Source: Thermoleophilia bacterium
GTDB taxonomy: Bacteria > Actinomycetota > Thermoleophilia > Gaiellales > SKUG01
Length of the DNA: 12,608 bases
Direction: 5' to 3'
NCBI GenBank assembly: GCA_025964465.1
Contig: JAOPYS010000054.1
Span: 1 to 12,608 of the forward strand
The notes beneath the pieces were generated by a model. The model was not told the origin of the DNA, searched no databases, and saw nothing but the letters and a program-made list of their open reading frames with translations. Both the position numbers and the translations under genes were made by a program. Below are positions 1-6,219 of the stretch, piece by piece. The first letter of the stretch is position 1. Each line of letters starts with the position of its first letter.

Positions 1-248
1 CGCTCGAATCGCGCGAGGCCGCGGCCGCCACCCCGGCGGACGTGCTGGTGGCCATGCTCGTCGCGCGCGCCGCGCTCGTGCGCGAGGAGAGCCGGGGCGG
101 ACACTTCCGCAGCGACCACCCGTCCGAGGACCCGGCGTGGGCGGTGCACGTCGCGCAGCGCGTCGGCGAGGAGCCGCGCACCGGCACGTTCGAGGCGATC
201 CTCGACCGCGCCGGCCAGTCGACGCTCTCGTCGGGAGCCGGCGCATGA
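1..248 (+). CDS. nadB: L-aspartate oxidase, C-terminal end (5' partial)
   Basis: Only the last 81 or so codons are present; the gene enters from the left edge in the frame starting at base 3. NadB is the FAD enzyme that oxidises L-aspartate to iminoaspartate, the first step of bacterial de novo NAD synthesis; NadA then condenses the product with dihydroxyacetone phosphate. The visible part is the C-terminal helical domain, recognised by the family segment ALVREESRGGHFRSDHP (bases about 72-122), whose Arg, Glu, Ser, Gly and His are well conserved in NadB and in the related succinate dehydrogenase flavoproteins. The TGA stop at 246-248 overlaps the nadC ATG as ATGA, so the two genes are almost certainly translationally coupled. 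NadB is favoured over a succinate dehydrogenase flavoprotein because nadC follows directly and nadA lies close by. The FAD domain and catalytic residues are outside the window. Confidence 0.9.
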   Translation, partial: LESREAAAATPADVLVAMLVARAALVREESRGGHFRSDHPSEDPAWAVHVAQRVGEEPRTGTFEAILDRAGQSTLSSGAGA

Positions 249-1114
249 CGATGCTCGGCGCCCCAGGAGTGGAGCCGACCCCCGCTGAACATGCCGCCGG
301 CATCGAGCTCGTGCGGCGTGCGTTCGGCGAGGACCTCGACGGCGGTCGGGGCGTCGACCTCACCGCGGTGGCGCTCGAGGGCGTCGGCATGCGCGCGCAG
401 CTCGTGGCGCGCCAGGCCGGCGTCGCCTGCGGCCTCGCCATCGCCGCGGCCGCGTTCCGCATGGCCGACGTCGAGCACGTCGAGCAGCTCGTCGCCGACG
501 GCACCACGGTCGCGGCCGGCGACGTGCTGGTCACGGTGGACGGCGCCGCCGCCTCGATCCTCGAGGCCGAGCGCACGGCGCTCAACGTGGTGCAGCGCCT
601 CGCGGGCACCGCGACCCTGACACGGGCCTACGTCGACGCGGTGGCCGGCACCGACGCGCACGTCCTCGACACGCGCAAGACCATTCCGGGGATGCGCGCC
701 CTGCAGCGCTGGGCGGTGCGCTGCGGCGGCGGCCACAACCACCGGTTCGGCCTCGCCGACGAGGCGATGCTCAAGGACAACCACATCGCGGCGTGCGGCG
801 GCATCGCCCCGGCCGTCGCCGCAATCCGCACCGCTCACCCCGGCGTGCGCGTCCACGTCGAGGCCGACACGCTCGACCAGGCGGTCCAGGCCGTCGAGGC
901 CGGCGCCGACGTCGTGCTGCTCGACAACATGTCTCCCACCGAGCTGCGCGCCGCGGTGGCCGCGATCGGCGACCGAGCCGAGACCGAGGCGAGCGGTGGC
1001 ATCACCCTCGCCACCATCGCGGAGATCGCGCGCTCCGGCGTCGACCGCATCTCGGTCGGGGCGCTCACCCACTCGGCGCCCGCCTTCGACGTGGCGCTCG
1101 ACGCCACCGTGTGA
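245..1114 (+). CDS. nadC: Nicotinate-nucleotide pyrophosphorylase (carboxylating), quinolinate phosphoribosyltransferase
   Basis: This 289-residue protein has the normal length for NadC, which converts quinolinate and PRPP to nicotinate mononucleotide with loss of CO2 and pyrophosphate. Family motifs appear in order: ERTALNVVQRLAGTAT at residues 109-124, the active-site stretch from DTRKTIPGMR (142-151) through GGGHNHR (161-167), KDNH at 177-180, VEADTLDQA around 205-213, LLDNM at 225-229, EASGGI at 248-253 and SVGALTHS at 270-277. Together they mark the N-terminal domain and the alpha/beta barrel with its PRPP and quinolinate-binding Arg, His and Lys residues. The start chosen is the ATG at 245: it gives a 4-base ATGA overlap with nadB and has GGGAG at 233-237, seven bases upstream. 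The frame stays open further upstream, but that extension lies inside nadB in another frame. A second in-frame ATG at 251 is possible. A 7-base inverted repeat (1115-1121 with 1133-1139) follows the stop as a weak terminator candidate. Confidence 0.97.
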   Translation: MTMLGAPGVEPTPAEHAAGIELVRRAFGEDLDGGRGVDLTAVALEGVGMRAQLVARQAGVACGLAIAAAAFRMADVEHVEQLVADGTTVAAGDVLVTVDGAAASILEAERTALNVVQRLAGTATLTRAYVDAVAGTDAHVLDTRKTIPGMRALQRWAVRCGGGHNHRFGLADEAMLKDNHIAACGGIAPAVAAIRTAHPGVRVHVEADTLDQAVQAVEAGADVVLLDNMSPTELRAAVAAIGDRAETEASGGITLATIAEIARSGVDRISVGALTHSAPAFDVALDATV

Positions 1115-1156
1115 CGCGCGGTTCGACCCCGCCCGCGCGCGGGTAGGTCACGCCGC

Positions 1157-1621
1157 GTGAACCCTCGCGCCCGAACTGCCGTCCTCCTGCTGTCGACCTC
1201 GCTCGCACTCGCCGCATGTGGCGGGGGCTCCGGCGGTGGCGGCGGCTCGACCGACATCCCCGACGTGCGCGACTGCCTGAAGGACGCGCTCAAGGGCGCG
1301 TCGTTCCAGGACACGAAGCCGAGTGACAAGGACTCCAAGGTGCGCGCCGGCGTGTTCGCGAGCACCACGCCCAGCGCGTCGAGCAAGGGCTCGGCCGCAC
1401 CGGCCAAGGACTTCGTCATGGCGCTCGCCGCCGACGTGAAGTCCAAGGACACGGTCAAGAGCTTCCAGCACGACTCCAAGAGCCTCGCGACGGCACTCTC
1501 GGCGGGCGGCGCCGAGAAGCTCCAGGTCGAGTCGGGCGTCGACGGGACCTACGTCTGGGTCGTGGCCGGGGCGCGCGGCGCCGCTGGCTTCGACGACGCC
1601 AAGGACTGCGTCAAGCCGTAG
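1157..1621 (+). CDS. Small putative lipoprotein of unknown function
   Basis: This is a 154-residue protein with a classical bacterial lipoprotein signal: basic N-terminus (MNPRAR), a hydrophobic segment at residues 8-20, and the lipobox LAAC with the modified Cys at 21. A Gly/Ser-rich linker (22-31) follows, as is usual for a lipid-anchored domain held away from the membrane. The mature domain has two further Cys, C40 near its start and C151 four residues from its end, so a disulfide clamping the two ends is plausible. The middle is rich in Lys, Asp, Ser and Ala, with a Val-rich strand at about 131-138. I do not recognise a family. The GTG start has only a weak AGGT upstream (1145-1148). The gene lies 42 bases after nadC on the same strand but has no obvious link to NAD synthesis. 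Its 3' end overlaps the convergent gene by 11 bases. Confidence 0.85.
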   Translation: MNPRARTAVLLLSTSLALAACGGGSGGGGGSTDIPDVRDCLKDALKGASFQDTKPSDKDSKVRAGVFASTTPSASSKGSAAPAKDFVMALAADVKSKDTVKSFQHDSKSLATALSAGGAEKLQVESGVDGTYVWVVAGARGAAGFDDAKDCVKP

Positions 1622-2075
1622 GGCGGAAGAGCTTCGTCGAACCGTCGACGAGCAGCAGCAGGCGCGGGTCCTGCACGGCGAGCAGCGACACGCCGTCGGC
1701 CGCACCCTCGAAGTTCACGGCGAGGAAGGCCCCGTCGTGCGCGGTGAACTCGCCCATGGCCCGCACGTAGAAGCGGTCGCCCTGCTGGTACACGCCCGCC
1801 GCGGGCTGCGTGGTGCCGCGCGTGAGCATGTACGCCGCGCGCCGCGCGTTGGCCAGCGAGTCGTAGCCGTTCGCCCGCCCGAGCCCGGTCAGCGTGTCGC
1901 CCACCTGGGCCGGACGGTCGCCGGCGCCCGTCGAGAGGATCGCCGCGACGCGCGTGCCCGCCGGGTTGGGCCAGCGGAACTCGTCGCCGACCCCCGCTCC
2001 GCCGGCCGGGGGCAGTGCCGACCCCGGGTCGTCGATGGCGCACAGGAACGGATTCGTGGCGGCGATGGGGAGCAT
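1611..2075 (-). CDS. Hypothetical protein, no family recognised
   Basis: This 154-residue protein has no signal peptide and no membrane segment, so it is probably cytoplasmic. The ATG at 2075 is well supported: on the minus strand GGAGGT lies seven bases upstream. The sequence has a Pro/Gly-rich loop region at residues 17-40 (PPAGGAGVGDEF around 22-33), a possible helix around 70-85 (YDSLANARRAAYML) and a run of likely beta strands in the second half: GDRFYVRAMGEF (99-110), GAFLAVNFEG (115-124) and PRLLLLVDGSTKLF (137-150). This could be a small alpha+beta or beta-barrel domain. I see no catalytic motif and assign no function. It is divergent from nadA across 76 bases and convergent with the preceding lipoprotein gene. 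The strong ribosome binding site and coding-like composition make it more likely real than a shadow frame. A competing minus-strand frame (1549-2043) overlaps it but lacks these supports. Confidence 0.72.
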   Translation of the reverse strand: MLPIAATNPFLCAIDDPGSALPPAGGAGVGDEFRWPNPAGTRVAAILSTGAGDRPAQVGDTLTGLGRANGYDSLANARRAAYMLTRGTTQPAAGVYQQGDRFYVRAMGEFTAHDGAFLAVNFEGAADGVSLLAVQDPRLLLLVDGSTKLFRPTA

Positions 2076-2135
2076 GGGTTCGACCTCCGTGTCGATGCGC
2101 TCGCCGGGCCGTCCCGGCGCGGCGTAGCGCCCCAG

Positions 2136-2141
2136 ATCCTA
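2136..2141 (-). promoter_or_regulatory. Candidate -10 element (TAGGAT) for the minus-strand hypothetical gene
   Basis: Read on the minus strand the hexamer is TAGGAT, four of six matches to TATAAT including the key A2 and T6. Transcription would start near 2129, giving a leader of about 54 bases that contains the GGAGGT site. No clear -35 box is visible. It overlaps the nadA -10 element on the other strand. Confidence 0.35.
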
Positions 2142-2145
2142 CAAT
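2140..2145 (+). promoter_or_regulatory. Candidate -10 element (TACAAT) of a leaderless nadA promoter
   Basis: TACAAT matches the TATAAT consensus at five of six positions and ends exactly six bases before the nadA ATG at 2152, so transcription would be expected to begin at or next to the start codon. There is no Shine-Dalgarno sequence upstream of this ATG, which agrees with leaderless translation, common in Actinomycetota. No good -35 hexamer is seen. Confidence 0.55.
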
Positions 2146-2151
2146 GGATGC

Positions 2152-3171
2152 ATGGCGACCACTCCCACTCCGCCCGCGGCCGACCTCGGCACGAGCATCC
2201 CGTTCGATCCCTCGGCCGCCGACCCCGCCCGCCAGCGCGAGCTGCTCGAGTCAATCGACCGCCTGCGCACGGAGCGCAACGCGGTCATCCTCGCCCACAA
2301 CTACCAGTACCCGGAGATCCAGGACGTCGCGGACTTCGTCGGCGACTCGCTCGGCCTCTCGCAGTACGCCGCGACCACCGACGCCGAGGTGATCGCCTTC
2401 TGCGGCGTGCACTTCATGGCGGAGACCGCGAAGATCCTCAACCCGACCAAGACCGTGCTGCTGCCCGACCTGGCCGCGGGGTGCTCGCTCGCCGACACGA
2501 TCACCGGCGAGCAGCTGCGCGAGTGGAAGGCGCAGTTCCCCGGCGCGGTCGTGGTGAGCTACGTCAACACCACGGCGGAGGTGAAGGCCGAGAGCGACTA
2601 CTGCTGCACGAGCGGCAACGCGCAGGCCATCATCGAGGCCATCCCCGAGGACAAGACGATCCTCTTCTGCCCGGACATGTTCCTGGGCACCTACCTCGAG
2701 TCGATCACCGGCCGCAAGATGCAGGTGTGGCTCGGCGAGTGCCACGTGCACGCCGGCATCCGCCCGGCCGACGTCACGCAGCGCCTCGAGGCCGCGCCGA
2801 CGAGCGAGCTGCTCGTGCACCCCGAGTGCGGCTGCGCCTCCGGCTGCATGTACCGCGTCTCGACGGGGGAGCTGCCCGCGGAGCGCGTGCACGTCCTCGG
2901 CACCGAGAGCATGCTGCGGCGGGTGGCGGAGAGCCCCGCGCAGGAGTTCATCGTCGCCACCGAGAGCGGGATCATCCACCGCATGCGCGAGGCCGCGCCC
3001 GAGAAGGTGTTCCGCACCGTGAGCGAGCGCGCGATCTGCCGGTACATGAAGGAGATCACGCTCGAGAAGCTCGAGCGCTCGCTGCGCCTGAACGAGCACG
3101 TGATCGAGGTCGATGCCGACGTCGCCGCGCGCGCGGAACTCTCCATCCGCCGCATGATCGAGATCGTCTGA
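2152..3171 (+). CDS. nadA: Quinolinate synthase A ([4Fe-4S] enzyme)
   Basis: This 339-residue protein is NadA, which condenses iminoaspartate (from NadB) with dihydroxyacetone phosphate to give quinolinate. The three Cys expected to hold the catalytic [4Fe-4S] cluster are all present, one per domain: C111 in AGCSLAD, C197 in GECHVHAG and C296 in AICRYMK. Other family segments are VILAHNYQYPEIQDVADFVGDS (starting at residue 45), FMAETAKILNP (88-98), SYVNTTAEVKAESDYCCTS (136-154) and HPECGC (223-228). The length suits the NadA form that lacks an E. coli-like C-terminal CxxCxxC. The ATG at 2152 is preferred because the candidate -10 hexamer ends six bases upstream and no ribosome site is present; the N-terminal 20 or so residues are a Pro/Ala-rich extension before the conserved core. 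Extra Cys at 151, 152, 173, 228 and 232 could make the protein sensitive to oxidation. It is separated from nadBC by two unrelated genes. Confidence 0.97.
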   Translation: MATTPTPPAADLGTSIPFDPSAADPARQRELLESIDRLRTERNAVILAHNYQYPEIQDVADFVGDSLGLSQYAATTDAEVIAFCGVHFMAETAKILNPTKTVLLPDLAAGCSLADTITGEQLREWKAQFPGAVVVSYVNTTAEVKAESDYCCTSGNAQAIIEAIPEDKTILFCPDMFLGTYLESITGRKMQVWLGECHVHAGIRPADVTQRLEAAPTSELLVHPECGCASGCMYRVSTGELPAERVHVLGTESMLRRVAESPAQEFIVATESGIIHRMREAAPEKVFRTVSERAICRYMKEITLEKLERSLRLNEHVIEVDADVAARAELSIRRMIEIV

Positions 3172-3200
3172 CACCCGTACCACCGCGGCAATTCGGCGAT

Positions 3201-3212
3201 CGACTCGAGTCG
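3201..3212. repeat. 12-base palindrome upstream of the secreted DUF4091 gene
   Basis: The sequence CGACTCGAGTCG is a perfect palindrome. It lies where the -35 region would be if the TAGGTT at 3229-3234 is the -10 element, so it could be an operator. A second small inverted repeat, GTCCC-TGT-GGGAC, begins at its last base (3212-3224) and could instead form part of a nadA terminator. Neither has a T-tract. A palindrome of this size is expected a few times by chance in a window this long. Confidence 0.25.
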
Positions 3213-3228
3213 TCCCTGTGGGACCCGA

Positions 3229-3234
3229 TAGGTT
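3229..3234 (+). promoter_or_regulatory. Candidate -10 element (TAGGTT) for the DUF4091 gene
   Basis: TAGGTT has T1, A2 and T6 of the TATAAT consensus and would start a transcript near 3241 with a leader of about 30 bases carrying the ribosome site at 3257-3263. No convincing -35 hexamer is seen; the palindrome at 3201-3212 occupies that position. Confidence 0.25.
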
Positions 3235-3256
3235 CTCCGGTGTCTCAGTAGGTAAC

Positions 3257-3263
3257 GAGAGGA
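3257..3263 (+). promoter_or_regulatory. Ribosome binding site (GAGAGGA) fixing a GTG start
   Basis: GAGAGGA lies seven bases before the GTG at 3271. It supports that codon as the start of the secreted protein, which otherwise has no upstream in-frame alternative with a ribosome site. Confidence 0.6.
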
Positions 3264-3270
3264 TTTCTGC

Positions 3271-5445
3271 GTGTTGAAGGCTCGAATTCGGGTGGCTGCG
3301 GCCGCCTCCCTGGTGACGGTGGCCGCTTCGGCCGTCGCGCTCTCGCTCGGTGGCACGACGGTCGCATCCGCGGCTGATGCGGCCCCGCTGCTGGCCACCA
3401 CTCCCCTGTTCCTGACCGAGCGCTTCACGCCGGCCGGCGTGCCGCACGCCGCCTACGACCCGGCTGCGACCGGCGGCGTGGTCCCCGAGCACCTCGTCGC
3501 ACTGCAGGGCGAGCGGGAGGGCTTCCAGTTCGCCTTCAACAACACGAGCGGCAACTCGCTGCTGCTCGCCGCCGACGTCAAGACCGAGGACGTCGCTCTC
3601 CAGCCGCAGCTCGACGCGGGCGCCATCAGCTTCGAGACGCTGCGCGTCGCGTTCACCAACCTGAGCCGCCCATCGTCGATGCTCAACCAGAACAACCTCG
3701 GCGACGGCTACAAGGCCGGCGTGTACGAGGATGCGCTGCCGCCCTTCCGCAACGCCAGTGCTGCCGGCCAGCTCTCCGTCGACCCGGGCAAGTGGGCCGG
3801 CGCCGCGGTGATCGTCAAGGTCCGCACCGATGCGGCGCCCGGCACGTACTCCGGCGCGATCGAGCTCAAGAGCGGGCGCGCCAACGACACGGTCTACGTG
3901 CGCCAGCCGTTCACGCTCGAGGTGCGACCCAAGCAGCTGCTCCAGAACGGACAGCCCGGCTCGTTCAAGACCGTCATGCACGTGGAGGGCGACCAGTACT
4001 GGCTCGCCGACAAGGCGATGCGCAACGGCGCGCCCGACTTCCCGGCTCCCGCCGACCGCATGCTGCAGCTGCAGGGGCTCATGTCCTTCCTCGACAGCCG
4101 CGGCGTGTCGCTCAACGAGCAGCCGCTCGGCGGGCCGTCCGCGTCCGGTGCGTACACGTGCAGCTACGCGTCGCCGAACGTGCCGCAGTTCAGCTTCCTG
4201 GACCAGACCAAGAACCGCTACTTCGGCCAGGCCCGCGAGATCAACCCGGCGGCGCAGCAGTTCCCGACCCGGATGTTCCCGACGGAGACCGACGGCTGCG
4301 ATCCCTCGCACCCGGAGAACGGGTTCGACTCCAAGGTCGATCCGCACCACACGTCGAGCATCAAGCAGGACGACGTCCTCGACCCGAAGGCCTCGACGTT
4401 CTTCAGGAACGTGGCTGCCGCCTGGGCCGGCAACGGGCTGTTCGGCACCAACTCCTACGTCAAGAACCCCTTCGACGAGCCGAGTGACGTGACCGCCAAC
4501 ATGCGGTACCAGTACACGACGCAGGTGCCGAAGGCGAACACGCTGCTGCACGCGGCGCTGAAGGGTCGGGCGAAGGTCGTCCTGGCCGACTGGCCGCGTG
4601 ACAACACCGAGCGCCCGGCGTGCCGCATCGCCTCCGGCCACAAGAGCTGCACCAAGCTCTCGGGTGACGGGTTCTCCAACCGGAACATGTGGGACGGCAA
4701 GGGCACCGACGACGTCGACGTTTGGATGGCGCCGTTCAGCCGCCTGTTCGGCCGACCGGTGCCGCCCAACCTCAAGGCGTACGCCAACGTGCCGGTCGTC
4801 AAGAACCGCCCGCACGAGTACGCCGACCGGCTGGCCAAGGTCAAGAAGCTGCGCGGGGGCCGCGAGGTCTGGGCGTACAACTTCTTCACCGGCAACGCCC
4901 AGGTGCCGCAGCTCACGATCGACGCCCCCGCGACCGACGCCCGCATGAACTACTGGGTGCTCGCACGCGAGGGCCACACCGGGCTGTTCGTCTCCAACTC
5001 CATCCTCGGCTGGGGCACGGACGTGAAGATGAACACCGGCGGCACGGTCCGCAAGGGCAACCCGTGGGACGTGGCGACGTACTTCCAGCACGGCACCTAC
5101 GGCCAGGCGGCCGGCTGGGGCACGTTCATGTACCCCGGGTACCGCCCGCAGCTGGGCCTCAACTCCGAGGCGGATCGCAACTCGGCGCAGTCGCGCCCGG
5201 TGACGACGCTGCGGATGGAGGGCCTGCGTGACGGCCAGGAGGACGCCAACCTCATGCGCATGTTCCGCAACCTCCGGGGTGCGGCGGGCGTCGCGTCGGT
5301 GACCAAGCCGATCTTCCCGGGCACGTACGTCCAGCTGCCCAAGCAGCTGGGTCAGGTGATGTTCCCGAAGTACACCAACGACGGCACGCTCGCCCTGCGC
5401 CTGGAGCAGCAGCGCCGCACCATGATCGCCGCCGTCGCTCCCTGA
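3271..5445 (+). CDS. Secreted DUF4091-domain protein, GH123-like putative glycoside hydrolase
   Basis: This 724-residue protein has a Sec-type signal peptide: Lys/Arg at residues 3-7, a hydrophobic core at about 8-28 and likely cleavage after VASA (34). Residues about 50-225 look like a beta-rich N-terminal domain (KWAGAAVIVKVRTDAAPGTY, then ANDTVYVRQPFTLEV). The central part carries NPFDEPSD with a consecutive Asp-Glu pair at D402-E403, the arrangement used as the catalytic pair in GH123 N-acetyl-beta-galactosaminidases. The C-terminal region about 530-690 has DUF4091 features: EVWAYNFF around W534, RMNYWVLAREGHTGLFVSN, GWGTFMYPGYRP (615-626) and the hallmark LRMEGLRDGQEDANL (647-661). Four Cys in the mature protein (C297, C343, C451, C460) could pair as disulfides; C451 and C460 are close. 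The substrate is unknown; a glycan or cell-wall polymer is inference. It is monocistronic, starts at a GTG with GAGAGGA seven bases upstream, and ends before a strong hairpin. Family assignment is fairly sure; enzymatic activity is not. Confidence 0.85.
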   Translation: MLKARIRVAAAASLVTVAASAVALSLGGTTVASAADAAPLLATTPLFLTERFTPAGVPHAAYDPAATGGVVPEHLVALQGEREGFQFAFNNTSGNSLLLAADVKTEDVALQPQLDAGAISFETLRVAFTNLSRPSSMLNQNNLGDGYKAGVYEDALPPFRNASAAGQLSVDPGKWAGAAVIVKVRTDAAPGTYSGAIELKSGRANDTVYVRQPFTLEVRPKQLLQNGQPGSFKTVMHVEGDQYWLADKAMRNGAPDFPAPADRMLQLQGLMSFLDSRGVSLNEQPLGGPSASGAYTCSYASPNVPQFSFLDQTKNRYFGQAREINPAAQQFPTRMFPTETDGCDPSHPENGFDSKVDPHHTSSIKQDDVLDPKASTFFRNVAAAWAGNGLFGTNSYVKNPFDEPSDVTANMRYQYTTQVPKANTLLHAALKGRAKVVLADWPRDNTERPACRIASGHKSCTKLSGDGFSNRNMWDGKGTDDVDVWMAPFSRLFGRPVPPNLKAYANVPVVKNRPHEYADRLAKVKKLRGGREVWAYNFFTGNAQVPQLTIDAPATDARMNYWVLAREGHTGLFVSNSILGWGTDVKMNTGGTVRKGNPWDVATYFQHGTYGQAAGWGTFMYPGYRPQLGLNSEADRNSAQSRPVTTLRMEGLRDGQEDANLMRMFRNLRGAAGVASVTKPIFPGTYVQLPKQLGQVMFPKYTNDGTLALRLEQQRRTMIAAVAP

Positions 5446-5478
5446 GCGCACGACGACGACAGCACGACTTCTCCACTT

Positions 5479-5505
5479 CGACGGGGCGCCTGGTGCGCCC
5501 CGTCG
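5479..5505. terminator. Strong hairpin between convergent genes (bidirectional terminator candidate)
   Basis: An 11-base perfect inverted repeat (CGACGGGGCGC at 5479-5489 and its complement at 5495-5505) encloses a five-base loop. It sits between the stop of the secreted DUF4091 gene (5445) and the stop of the facing lipoprotein gene (5521). There is no T-tract on either side, as is common for terminators in high-GC actinobacteria. The symmetry and convergent position suggest that it serves both strands. Confidence 0.65.
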
Positions 5506-5520
5506 TCATGCTCGGGGGTG

Positions 5521-6210
5521 TCAGCTGGCCGTGCGGCGTACCTGCAGCGTGCCGCTGATCGCGGTGGCCAGCTCGTCGAAGCGCCAGTCGACGTTGGTGT
5601 CGTAGCGCACGTCGAGCTTGGCGATGTGCCCGTCGATGCTGACCACGGCCGTGTGGAATACCTCACGGGGCGCATCGGGGTCGCTCGGCGCGAGCGCGAC
5701 CTCGCGCCGCGTCAGGTAGACGACGTGCCCGTCCGTGGTCGTGTACTGCTGGATCGGGTTGCCCTCGGCGAGCTGCGCCGCGTAGCTGGCGAGTGAGATG
5801 TCCTCGTCGTCGAGCTGGGTGACGCGCGCCTGCGCGTCGACCGCGGAGTGCAGGTTGGTGGCATGGCCACCGCCGTCCTCGTCGAACGTCCACTGCTGCG
5901 GCACGCGGTAGGTGAGGTCGGTGTCGTTCCCCGCCGAGATCGGCACGAGGGCCCAGGAGCCGATCGTCGCGGCGGGGTAGTCCTTGGGCTGCTGCCAGGC
6001 GAGCACGGTGTCGAGCAGTGCCGGCGCGGGGGGCGTGCTGGGCTGGTCCGGCTCCACCGGCAGGCGCGCCGGGGGCCCCTCCAGCCGCTGGCGCAGGCGC
6101 GCCTCGTCGTGGCAGCCGCCGAACGCGAGCGGCGCCGCCACGCAGAGCACGAGGGCTGTCAGCCCCCGCCTCCGCGCGGCGGCGCCGCGGTGTCGAACGT
6201 CGGCGCGCAC
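5521..6210 (-). CDS. Putative lipoprotein behind fumC, unknown function
   Basis: This 229-residue protein starts at a GTG nine bases after the fumC stop, so it is probably cotranscribed and may depend on translational coupling; no ribosome site is evident. The N-terminus is Arg-rich (residues 2-15), followed by a hydrophobic stretch (about 17-31) ending in LAFGGC, so C33 is the likely lipidated Cys, although the lipobox has Phe at -3 where Leu is usual. A Pro-rich linker (about 45-63) leads to a mature domain with strand-like segments: ATIGSWALVPI (80-90), DLTYRVPQQWTF (97-108), HVVYLTRREVAL (about 162-173), FHTAVVSIDGHIAKLDVRY (about 186-204) and a final helix plus strand (DELATAISGTLQV). 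This shape recalls LpqN/DUF1795-type actinobacterial lipoproteins (a PQQW segment, then a late strand pair and an amphipathic helix), but I cannot confirm that. The protein probably sits on the outer face of the membrane. A functional link with fumarase is not evident. Confidence 0.78.
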   Translation of the reverse strand: MRADVRHRGAAARRRGLTALVLCVAAPLAFGGCHDEARLRQRLEGPPARLPVEPDQPSTPPAPALLDTVLAWQQPKDYPAATIGSWALVPISAGNDTDLTYRVPQQWTFDEDGGGHATNLHSAVDAQARVTQLDDEDISLASYAAQLAEGNPIQQYTTTDGHVVYLTRREVALAPSDPDAPREVFHTAVVSIDGHIAKLDVRYDTNVDWRFDELATAISGTLQVRRTAS

Positions 6211-6219
6211 GACGGGTGG

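Noticed and set aside
137..244. A longer nadC start inside nadB
   Set aside because: The added residues are a frame-shifted, Arg-rich reading of the nadB C-terminus; the ATG at 245 has a ribosome site and an ATGA overlap.
1132..1143. Palindrome CCCGCGCGCGGG between nadC and the lipoprotein gene
   Set aside because: Simple alternating CG sequence in GC-rich DNA. It may contribute to a weak terminator but is not distinct enough to call as an operator.
1737..3251. A 504-codon plus-strand frame overlapping nadA in another frame
   Set aside because: Arg/Pro/His-rich shadow of nadA and of the minus-strand gene at 1611-2075, with no recognisable motif.
3172..3270. Possible riboswitch or leader RNA before the secreted gene
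   Set aside because: The gap is only 99 bases and shows no known riboswitch core; the likely 5' leader is about 30 bases.
2251..5451. A minus-strand open frame of more than 1,000 codons antisense to nadA and the DUF4091 gene
   Set aside because: Its translation is low-complexity (Arg, Ala, Val, Gly, His rich) with no domain, and the plus strand here encodes clear NadA and DUF4091 proteins. Long antisense frames are expected at this GC content.
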